Origin: ZC4RG20 sp035760685
Lineage (GTDB): Bacteria; Pseudomonadota; Gammaproteobacteria; Steroidobacterales; Rariloculaceae
Direction of reading: 5' to 3'
Length of the DNA stretch: 9,591 bases
Assembly: GCA_035760685.1 (NCBI GenBank)
Contig: DASTSM010000085.1
Location: 1-9,591 of the forward strand
Below are positions 1-6,940 of the stretch, in pieces (position 1 is the first letter of the stretch; every line of letters starts with the position of its first letter). The translations under genes and the position numbers were made by a program. Below the pieces are notes generated by a model. That model searched no databases. It saw only the letters and a program-made list of their open reading frames with translations, and was not told where the DNA came from.

Positions 1-1638
1 GACATCGTCGTAATGTCGGGCGCGAATCTCCAGAACCTCGACCTCCCGATCGATCCGAACGGCATCGTCTACGACTCGCTCTCGCGCGCGCCGATCGCGG
101 GCGCGACGCTGACGCTGCTGCAAGCGAGCACGCGAACCGCCCTACCCTCGTCCTGCTTCTACGACCCGGCGCAGCAGGATCAAATCACGCTCGCCGACGG
201 CTACTACAAGTTCGACGTGAGCTTCGCCGACGCCGCCTGCCCGAGCGGCGGAAGCTACGTGATCCGCGTGACGCCGCCCTCCTCGGCCTACGTCGATGCC
301 GTGTCCGAGATGATCCCGCCCGTCACGAGCGCGGATACGGCGGCGTTCTCGGTGCCGAGCTGCCCCGGCAGCGCGGACGACGCGGTGCCCGGCACCGCCA
401 CTTACTGCGAAGCCGCGCCCTCGGAATTCCAGCCGCCCGCGTCCGTCGCGGCCCGCACGGCGGGCACGAGCTATTACCTGCACGTGCTGCTCGACGACAG
501 CTTCGTGCCCGGCTCGGCGCAGCTCTTCAACAACCACATCCCGCTCGATCTCGATCTCGACGATTCGGTGACGATCACGAAGACGACGCCGCTCGTCAAC
601 GTCACGCGCGGCCAGCTCGTGCCGTACGTCATCACGGTGACGAACGGGATCGGCGTGAACCTCGCCGACGTCGCCGTCGTCGATCGGCTGCCGCCCGATT
701 TCCGCTACGTCGCGGGCTCGGCGCGGCTCGACGGCGCGCCGATCGAGCCGGCCGTGAACGGCAACGAGCTCGTATGGACGGGTCTCACGGTCACGGCCGA
801 CGGCCGGCACGAGCTTCGGCTCGTCGCCGCGGTCGGCGCGGGCGTCGGCGAGGGCGAGTTCGTGAACCGCGCGCAGGCCGTGCAGGCGCTGACGGGCAAG
901 GCGCTGTCCGGCGAGGCCTCGGCGACCGTGCGCGTCGTGCCGGACCCCTCGTTCGACTGCACCGATGTCCTCGGCAAGGTCTTCGACGACGTGAACCGCA
1001 ACGGGCTTCAGGACCGCGACGAGCCCGGCATCGCACGGGTGCGCGTCGCGACGGCGCGCGGGCTCGTCGCGACGACGGACCGCTACGGCCGCTTCCATAT
1101 CACCTGCGCCATCACGCCGCACGAAGGCCGCGGCACGAACTTCGTTTTGAAGCTCGACGACCGCACGCTGCCGAGCGGCTACCGGCCTTCGACGCAGCTC
1201 GTCCAGGTCAAGCGCGCGACGCGCGGCAAAGCCCTCGAGTTCAGCTTCGGCGCCTCGATCCATCGCGTCGTCGGTCTCGACATCTCGGATCCCGTGTTCG
1301 AGACCGGCGCGGCCGACATGCGCCGCATGTGGCGGCCGCGAATCGATCTCCTGATCGGGGAGCTCCGCAAGTCGCCGGCCGTCCTGCGGCTCTCCTATCT
1401 CGCGGACCTCGAGGAGCCCCAGCTCGTCGATCGCCGCGTCGCCGCCGTCAAGAAGGAAATTCTGGACGCGTGGCGCGCGCTGCCCGATTGCTGCGCCTAC
1501 GAGCTCGAGATCGAGTCCGAGGTTTTCTGGCGGCGCGGCGCTCCGCCGGAGCGCGCGGACCGGCGGCGCGCGGCTGCGGAGAAGACGCAGCCGCCGGCCG
1601 CGGACCGGAACGCGCCGCGGAGAGGAGCTCGCCAGTGA
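1..1638 (+). CDS. DUF11 / SdrD-B-like domain surface protein (5' truncated)
   Basis: This is the C-terminal 545 residues of a larger secreted or surface protein. The frame is open to base 1, and the first Met (base 13) has no signal peptide and no convincing Shine-Dalgarno site, so the gene begins outside the window. Visible domains, in order: a carboxypeptidase-regulatory/Cna-B-like fold (about 58-291, with VYDSLSRAPIAGATLTLL and a DGYYKF turn); a connecting segment (about 300-555); a DUF11 repeat (about 559-950, with TITKTTPLVNVTRGQLVPYV and the VVDRLPPDFRYVAGSA core); an SdrD-B-like domain (about 952-1110) with a Ca-site-like FDDVNRNGLQDRDEPG loop at 982-1029; and a C-terminal alpha/beta module (about 1342-1545) ending in EVFWRRG. 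The last 30 residues are a basic Arg/Ala/Pro tail. Eight cysteines, including an adjacent pair at 1489-1494, suit an oxidising compartment. DUF11 and SdrB domains are typical of stalk-like surface proteins. The exact role is unknown. The stop codon overlaps the next start. Confidence 0.93.
   Translation, partial: DIVVMSGANLQNLDLPIDPNGIVYDSLSRAPIAGATLTLLQASTRTALPSSCFYDPAQQDQITLADGYYKFDVSFADAACPSGGSYVIRVTPPSSAYVDAVSEMIPPVTSADTAAFSVPSCPGSADDAVPGTATYCEAAPSEFQPPASVAARTAGTSYYLHVLLDDSFVPGSAQLFNNHIPLDLDLDDSVTITKTTPLVNVTRGQLVPYVITVTNGIGVNLADVAVVDRLPPDFRYVAGSARLDGAPIEPAVNGNELVWTGLTVTADGRHELRLVAAVGAGVGEGEFVNRAQAVQALTGKALSGEASATVRVVPDPSFDCTDVLGKVFDDVNRNGLQDRDEPGIARVRVATARGLVATTDRYGRFHITCAITPHEGRGTNFVLKLDDRTLPSGYRPSTQLVQVKRATRGKALEFSFGASIHRVVGLDISDPVFETGAADMRRMWRPRIDLLIGELRKSPAVLRLSYLADLEEPQLVDRRVAAVKKEILDAWRALPDCCAYELEIESEVFWRRGAPPERADRRRAAAEKTQPPAADRNAPRRGARQ
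1623..1627 (+). promoter_or_regulatory. Shine-Dalgarno site deciding the GTG start at 1635
   Basis: AGGAG lies seven bases before the GTG at 1635, which is ideal spacing. The in-frame ATG at 1644 would be 16 bases away, which is too far. The site sits inside the last codons of the upstream gene, and the GTG overlaps that gene's TGA as GTGA. This arrangement is typical of translational coupling. Confidence 0.8.
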
Positions 1639-1718
1639 AGCGCATGAGCCAGCTGACCTCCACGCTGCTGATCGGCGCGGCCCTCGGCGCCGCCGGCACT
1701 GCGGCATCGGTGCACGCG
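1635..1718 (+). other. Sec signal peptide coding segment
   Basis: The first 28 codons encode a basic n-region (Lys2, Arg3), an Ala/Leu/Gly hydrophobic core and a VHA motif at positions 26-28, with Val at -3 and Ala at -1 of the predicted cut before Gln29. There is no cysteine at +1, so this is signal peptidase I type, not a lipoprotein. It independently supports a start at 1635 or 1644, against any start in the open frame further upstream. Confidence 0.85.
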
Positions 1719-4700
1719 CAGAGCCTCCTCGAGACGCCGCGCGGCGAAGCGGTCGAGCGGCACTTGCCGGGCGACCGGACCTTCACGCAGTGGGCGCACG
1801 ATCCGAGCCTGCTCGGGAGCGACGCCGGCGATCGCCTCGAGACGCGCGAGGTCCCTTCCGAGGACCTCGAGACCGTGAAGCTCACGAACCTCGTGCCGCC
1901 GATCCACTATGAATCCGGCGTCGCGGACATTCCCGACAGCACCGTCGCGGAGCTCCGCAAGATCCTCGACGGCCTGCGCGGCAAGCGCAACGTGCGCCTG
2001 CATCTCGTGGGACACGCGGACTCGCAGCCGCTCTCGCCCGCGCTCGCCGCCGTCTTCGGCGACAACGAGGGCCTGTCGCGCGAGCGGGCGGGCGAAGCGG
2101 CCGAGTTTCTGAAGCGCACGCTCGAGCTCCCGCCCGAGGCCATCGCTTACGAATGGGCCGGCGACACGAAGCCGATCGCCACGAACGCGACGGCCGAAGG
2201 CCGCGCGCTGAATCGCCGCGTCGAGGTCGAGGTGTGGTACGACGAGGTCAAGCCCGGCGTCGCGCTCGACGAGGTTCTCGTCAAGGAGGACTTCAAGCGC
2301 ATCAAGGTCTGCCGCATGGAGACGGTATGCCGGCTGCGCTACGTCGAGGGCCAAGAGCGGCGCACGCGCGTGCAGAACCTCGTCCCGCCCCTGCACTTCA
2401 GCGACGAGTCGATCGACGTGACGCCGGAGTTCATCGAGCGGATCCGCAGCGCGCTCGGCAATATGGGCGACCGCAGCCACGTGCTCGTGAAATTCGTCGG
2501 CTACACCGACGACCAGCCCCTCGGCGATCGCAACGAGCGCATCTATGGCGACGCCGTCGGACTTTCGAAGGCCCGCGCGCGGCGTGTGGCGCTCGCCGTG
2601 CAGGAAGCCCTGAAGCTGCCGACGGCGGCGATCGACAGCGACGGCCGCGGCGCCGTGCGCCCCCTCGGCTCGAACGAGACGGCGGAGGGCCGCGCCCTGA
2701 ACCGCCGCGTCGAGGTCGAGTTCTGGTACGACGACCCGCTTCAGGAGCTCCCCGACGAGCCGCAGATGTGTCCGGCCCCGGGAGTCGAGACCGTGACCCG
2801 CGTCTACGACCCGCCGTGGGGCAAGATCCAGCCGATCGAGATCGCCGACGGCCAACCGATCATCCCGGGCGGCTACGCCGACACCCTGCGCCGCGCGCTC
2901 GGCGACGTCGCGGGCAAGACGAATGCGCGCCTGCGCTTCATCGGCTACACGGGCAACGAGCGTCTCGAGCGGCGCACGGCGCTCGTCTACGGCGACGACA
3001 TCGGGCTTTCGGCCGCGCGCGCGCGACGAGCGATGGAGGTGCTCGGCAAAGAGCTCGGGCTCGAGCCGAGCCAGGCCGAGTTCGAGGGGCGCGGCTACGT
3101 GCAATCCGACGACGTCGTCAACGCCGGCTTCACTCAGGGCGCAGATTCCTACGTCATCGTGAAGGTCGTGTACGACGAGGTCGCGCAGCGAGACGACTAC
3201 GACGGAGTCGACGTCACGCCGCTCACGCGCGAGCTCAGACCGACGAACGCGTTCGGCCTGAACCCGATGCACATCACCGTCGACGGCGAGCCGATCGACG
3301 ACAAGAATCGGAGCTCGGAGGACATCCAGCGCTGCACGGACGTCGCGCTCGACAAGGCGGACATTCGCTTCGGGTTCGATCCTCTCGTTGCGAACCGGCG
3401 GCTCTCGGTCGCGGCGCGCCCCGCGACGATCGCGCTCCGCGGCGACGAGGACGGCCGCCCGGCCGCCGAGACCGCGCGCTTCTCGATGTACGCGAACTAC
3501 TCCGCCTTCATCGACCGTGCAGAGGTCCGCATCTTCGGAGCCGACCAGTCTCTCGAGGCGGCACCGCTCGCCGTGATCCCGATCGGACCCGACGGCTTCG
3601 CCGAATGGCAGCCGGCGCCGCGCGCGTTCACGGGCGTCGAGCGCGAGCTCAAGTACGTGCTCCGGGCGTACGGCAAGGAAGGCGCCTTCGACGAGACCGT
3701 GCCGCAGCCGCTCTGGCTCGTGTACGGAGACGGCGCGGCGCGCGCGCTCGCGGCCGCGGCGCATGCGCCCCCCGAATCCGCGCTCGAGCTGGCCCCCGAA
3801 GCCGCTCCGCAGGACGGGCCCGACGCCGCGGCCGTTTCGAATGCGGAGACCGAATCCGAGGGCGAGCCCGCCCCCGAGCCCCGCGCCGAGCCCGCGTCCG
3901 CGTTGCTCATGGCCTATGGCGAGAACAACCTCGGCCTTCGCAACATCACGCTCGGCAGCGGCACGGTGACCGTGCGCGGCAGCGCGATTCCTTCCGGCCA
4001 CAGCGTCTGGGTCGCGGGCCGCCGAGTGCCCGTCGACCCATCGGGCAACTTCGTTGCCGAGGAGATCCTCCCGACGGGCGTCCACACCGTCGAGGTCGCC
4101 GTGCTCGACGACGCGGGCAACGGCGACCTGTTCCTGCGCGACCTCGAGCTCGAGCGCAAGGATTGGTTCTACGTCGGCATGGCCGATCTCACGCTGTCGA
4201 AGAACGATACGCACGGCCCGATCGACGTGCTGCAGGGAGAAAATCCGGCCGCCGATCTCGATTCCTCGGCGGACGCGCGGCTCGCCTTCTACGTGAACGG
4301 CAAGTTCGGCGACGCCTGGAAGCTCACGGCGAGCGCCGATACGCGCGACGAGCCGCTCGGCGATCTCTTCAGCAACTTTCTCGACAAGTCGCCCGATTCG
4401 CTCTTCAGGCGCATCGATTCCGACTATCACTTCCCCACCTTCGGCGACGACGCGACGGTCGAGGAGACGGCGCCGACCCTCGGCAAGTTCTACGTCAAGG
4501 TCGGGCGGCACGAGAGCTACGGCCTCTGGGGCGACTTCAAGGTCGGCTACATGGATAACGAGCTCGCCCAGGTGGACCGCGGGCTCTACGGCGCGAACCT
4601 GCATTACGAATCCGATCGGACGACGAGCTTCGGGGAGCGGCGCTTCGCCGTCGACGGCTTCACGGCGGAGCCGGGGACGATCGCGAGCCGCGAAGAGTTC

Positions 4701-6863
4701 CGCGGCACGGGCGGCTCTCTCTACTATCTGCGCCGACAGGACATCCTGACGGGCTCCGAGCGCGTGCGCATCGAGTACCGCGACCGCGCGTCCGGGCTCG
4801 TGACGGCGGTGCGCAACCTGACGCCCGCGATCGACTACGACATCGACTACCTTCAGGGCCGCATCCTGCTCTCCGAGCCGCTCGCCTCGACGGCCGAAGA
4901 CGATCTTCTCGTCCGCAGCAACGGCGCCTTGACCGGAGACGAGGCCTATCTCGTCGTGCGATACGAGTACACGCCGGGCTTCGAGGATCTCGATGCGCTC
5001 TCGGTCGGCGGTCAGGCGCACTATTGGTTCAAGGAGCGCGTCAAGGTCGGGCTCACGACGAACACGAACGACGACGGAGACGCGGACAGCGCGCTCGAGG
5101 CGGCCGACGTCACGGTGCGGATCAGCTCGGACTCGTGGCTCAAGCTGCAAGGCTCAAGCACCGAGGGCCTGATCGGCAGCACCGTTCAATCGAACGACGG
5201 CGGCTTCGGCTTCTTCGGCTACGACGACGTCGCGTTCGCGAACGCCGACGCACGCGGCTACCGAGCCGACGTGAGCGTCGCCACGAGCGACTTCCTAAAG
5301 CGCGACCGCGGCCGGCTCACGCTCTACAAGCAGAGCCTCGACGGCGGCTATTCCGCGCCGGGTCTGCAGACCCTGACGGACACCGAGAACTACGGCGGCA
5401 CGTTCCGCATGCCCGTCACGACGAAGGTATCGCTGCGGGCCAAGGCCGACCGCCGCATTCAGGATCAAGGACTCGAGACGAATGCGCAGGAAATGGACGT
5501 CGCCTACCGGCTCACGGAGCACTGGGGCGTCAGCACCGGCGTCAGGAAGGACGAGCGCATCGACCGCTCGCCTCTCGTGCCGCTGACGCAAGAGCAAGGC
5601 GAGCGCACGGACGGCGTCATGCAGGTCGAGTACGACTCGAAGGGCCGCTGGAGCGCGTACAGCTTCGTGCAGGAGACGCTCTCGGTCACGGGCGACCGCG
5701 ATCAGAACGATCGCTTCGGCACGGGCGGCTCGTACCGCCTCTCGGAACGCCTCCGCATCAGCGCCGAGGCCTCGGACGGCGAGCTCGGCACGGGCGGCAA
5801 GCTCGGCACCACGTACATGCCTTCCGACCGGACGACCCTTTACCTCAACTACTCGCTCGAGAACGAGTCGGCCGACAACGGCTTGCGCCCTGCGGGCGGC
5901 GGCGGCGACGCAGCGAACACCGTCGCGGGCGTCAAGACGCGGCTGTCCGACAGCACGAGCGTTTACCTCGAGGAACGTTATCAGACGGCGGGGTCGACGT
6001 CGGGGCTCACGCACGCGACGGGCATCAGCCTCGCGCCGACCGATCGGCTCAACTTCAGCGCAAGCACGGACATCGGCACGCTGCAGGATGCGCTCACGGG
6101 CGCCGAGACGCACCGCCGCGCCGCGGGCTTCCGCGTCGGCTGGGGCCTCACGGGCCTTCAGCTCGCGAGCGGCGTCGAATACCGCTACGACGAGGCCCAG
6201 CAGCTCGATACCTCTTTCAGCACGCGAAAGACCTGGCTCTTCAGGAACAACTTCAAGTATCAGCTCACGCCGGCATCGCGCCTGCTCGGCAAGATCAACC
6301 ACAGCGAGAGCGAGAGCTCGCTCGGGCAGTTCTACGACGGCGGCTACACCGAAGCGGTGCTCGGCTACGCCTATCGCCCCGTCCGCAACGACCGACTCAA
6401 CACGCTGCTCAAGTACACCTACTTCTACAACGTGCCGACGACCGACCAGCTCACGCTGCGGAATACCGCCGCGGAGTTCGTCCAGAAGAGCCGTGTTGCC
6501 GCCGTCGATGCGACCTACGACATCACGCCGCGCTGGTCATTGGGCGGCAAGTACGCGCACCGCCGCGGCGAGCTCAGCCTCGACCGCGTGGACCCCGAGT
6601 TCTTCGACAATGCCGCGAACCTCTTCGTGCTGCGCGCCGACTTCCGCTTCAGGAAGGACTGGGAAGGGCTCGTCGAAGGGCGTCTGCTCGATCTGCCCGA
6701 CATAACGGACCGCCGCAGCGGGTCGCTCATCGTCGTCTCCCGCTACCTCACCGATCACGTCAAGGTCGGCGCCGGCTATAACTTCACGGACTTCTCCGAC
6801 GACCTCACGGATCTCAGCTTCGATCACCGCGGCGTGTTCCTGAACGTGACGGGGACGATGTAG
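1635..6863 (+). CDS. Large outer-membrane protein: triple OmpA-like domain + Ig-like + C-terminal beta-barrel
   Basis: Complete gene, 1742 residues. Residues 1-28 form a Sec signal peptide (basic KR start, hydrophobic LLIGAALGAAGTAAS core, VHA cleavage before QS). Three OmpA-like modules follow at about 85-204, 248-367 and 390-515. Next come a beta-rich region (about 516-700), an Ala/Pro/Glu-rich linker (about 701-757), an Ig-like domain (about 760-842), and about 900 residues of alternating amphipathic strands to the end. The first part of that last region carries YHFPTFGDD (931-939), GLWGDFK (963-969), FRGTGGSLYYL (1022-1032) and DYDIDYLQGR (1067-1076), which I recognise as conserved in a family of large proteobacterial OmpA-family proteins. 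From about 1110 it reads as a transmembrane beta-barrel. OmpA-like domains bind diaminopimelate in peptidoglycan, so the N-terminal third should be periplasmic and the barrel in the outer membrane. Only four cysteines exist, all before residue 570. The last residue is Met, not the usual aromatic. It is coupled to the upstream surface-protein gene, and I infer that it anchors or exports that protein. Function is unproven; the start and domain calls are firm. Confidence 0.95.
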   Translation: MKRMSQLTSTLLIGAALGAAGTAASVHAQSLLETPRGEAVERHLPGDRTFTQWAHDPSLLGSDAGDRLETREVPSEDLETVKLTNLVPPIHYESGVADIPDSTVAELRKILDGLRGKRNVRLHLVGHADSQPLSPALAAVFGDNEGLSRERAGEAAEFLKRTLELPPEAIAYEWAGDTKPIATNATAEGRALNRRVEVEVWYDEVKPGVALDEVLVKEDFKRIKVCRMETVCRLRYVEGQERRTRVQNLVPPLHFSDESIDVTPEFIERIRSALGNMGDRSHVLVKFVGYTDDQPLGDRNERIYGDAVGLSKARARRVALAVQEALKLPTAAIDSDGRGAVRPLGSNETAEGRALNRRVEVEFWYDDPLQELPDEPQMCPAPGVETVTRVYDPPWGKIQPIEIADGQPIIPGGYADTLRRALGDVAGKTNARLRFIGYTGNERLERRTALVYGDDIGLSAARARRAMEVLGKELGLEPSQAEFEGRGYVQSDDVVNAGFTQGADSYVIVKVVYDEVAQRDDYDGVDVTPLTRELRPTNAFGLNPMHITVDGEPIDDKNRSSEDIQRCTDVALDKADIRFGFDPLVANRRLSVAARPATIALRGDEDGRPAAETARFSMYANYSAFIDRAEVRIFGADQSLEAAPLAVIPIGPDGFAEWQPAPRAFTGVERELKYVLRAYGKEGAFDETVPQPLWLVYGDGAARALAAAAHAPPESALELAPEAAPQDGPDAAAVSNAETESEGEPAPEPRAEPASALLMAYGENNLGLRNITLGSGTVTVRGSAIPSGHSVWVAGRRVPVDPSGNFVAEEILPTGVHTVEVAVLDDAGNGDLFLRDLELERKDWFYVGMADLTLSKNDTHGPIDVLQGENPAADLDSSADARLAFYVNGKFGDAWKLTASADTRDEPLGDLFSNFLDKSPDSLFRRIDSDYHFPTFGDDATVEETAPTLGKFYVKVGRHESYGLWGDFKVGYMDNELAQVDRGLYGANLHYESDRTTSFGERRFAVDGFTAEPGTIASREEFRGTGGSLYYLRRQDILTGSERVRIEYRDRASGLVTAVRNLTPAIDYDIDYLQGRILLSEPLASTAEDDLLVRSNGALTGDEAYLVVRYEYTPGFEDLDALSVGGQAHYWFKERVKVGLTTNTNDDGDADSALEAADVTVRISSDSWLKLQGSSTEGLIGSTVQSNDGGFGFFGYDDVAFANADARGYRADVSVATSDFLKRDRGRLTLYKQSLDGGYSAPGLQTLTDTENYGGTFRMPVTTKVSLRAKADRRIQDQGLETNAQEMDVAYRLTEHWGVSTGVRKDERIDRSPLVPLTQEQGERTDGVMQVEYDSKGRWSAYSFVQETLSVTGDRDQNDRFGTGGSYRLSERLRISAEASDGELGTGGKLGTTYMPSDRTTLYLNYSLENESADNGLRPAGGGGDAANTVAGVKTRLSDSTSVYLEERYQTAGSTSGLTHATGISLAPTDRLNFSASTDIGTLQDALTGAETHRRAAGFRVGWGLTGLQLASGVEYRYDEAQQLDTSFSTRKTWLFRNNFKYQLTPASRLLGKINHSESESSLGQFYDGGYTEAVLGYAYRPVRNDRLNTLLKYTYFYNVPTTDQLTLRNTAAEFVQKSRVAAVDATYDITPRWSLGGKYAHRRGELSLDRVDPEFFDNAANLFVLRADFRFRKDWEGLVEGRLLDLPDITDRRSGSLIVVSRYLTDHVKVGAGYNFTDFSDDLTDLSFDHRGVFLNVTGTM
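1887..3179 (+). repeat. Three tandem OmpA-like peptidoglycan-binding modules
   Basis: Modules lie at about 1887-2246, 2376-2735 and 2802-3179. Copies 1 and 2 begin with an NLVPP[IL]H[YF] strand. All three contain the helix GLSxxRA, and copies 1 and 2 end in GRALNRRVEVE followed by WYDD or WYDE. The ligand-binding Asp/Arg pair is D129/R151 in copy 1 and D292/R314 in copy 2. In copy 3 the Asp position is Gly440, with Arg462 kept, and the Asn-Arg-Arg motif is missing. In every copy the Asp-to-Arg distance is 22 residues, against 15 in E. coli Pal, because of a shared insertion ending in [FY]GDxxGLS. The identical spacing indicates internal duplication of one ancestral module. Confidence 0.88.
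2181..2734 (+). repeat. 65-bp imperfect direct repeat at the ends of OmpA modules 1 and 2
   Basis: Bases 2181-2245 and 2670-2734 align without gaps and differ at 8 of 65 positions by my count, including an identical run of 18 bases. The offset is 489 bp, exactly 163 codons. The repeats encode the conserved end of each module (NATAEGRALNRRVEVE and NETAEGRALNRRVEVE). The match reflects domain duplication kept by protein constraint or gene conversion; it is not a mobile repeat. Confidence 0.75.
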
Positions 6864-6874
6864 CGCAGCGCCGT

Positions 6875-6911
6875 CAGGCGACGGGCCACCTCGGAAGTAG
6901 CCCGCCGCCTG
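6875..6911. terminator. Convergent-gene hairpin, probable bidirectional terminator
   Basis: Arms 6875-6886 and 6900-6911 pair over 12 positions with a single A-C mismatch (6881 against 6905), enclosing a 13-base loop. The hairpin lies 12 bases after the stop of the large outer-membrane protein gene and 30 bases beyond the stop of the receptor gene on the other strand. Neither side has a T-run, so it is not a textbook intrinsic terminator. T-poor hairpins between convergent genes are common in GC-rich genomes. It could also act as a 3'-end stabiliser with Rho-dependent termination. Confidence 0.55.
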
Positions 6912-6940
6912 CCCGACTGCAAAGCCCGTGCGCGACGCCG

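Noticed and set aside
13..15. ATG near the left edge as a true gene start
   Set aside because: The frame is open to base 1, no signal peptide follows, and the text runs directly into a mid-protein domain, so it is an internal Met.
774..1634. In-frame upstream extension of the large outer-membrane protein
   Set aside because: The extension is an Arg-rich translation of the upstream gene in the wrong frame. The GTG at 1635 has an ideal Shine-Dalgarno site and a signal peptide immediately after it.
1644..1646. Alternative ATG start for the large outer-membrane protein
   Set aside because: It lies 16 bases from the Shine-Dalgarno site, while GTG at 1635 is 7 bases away. The signal peptide would work with either, so this remains a minor uncertainty.
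142..1707. Long minus-strand open frame opposite the DUF11 protein
   Set aside because: It is Arg/Ala-rich with no recognisable features, while the opposite strand encodes recognised domains.
1497..5150. A 1217-codon open frame on the minus strand inside the large outer-membrane protein gene
   Set aside because: It is Arg/Ala/Val/Glu-rich with no recognisable domain or signal peptide. Such frames arise opposite GC-rich genes, and the plus-strand frame has clear domains throughout.
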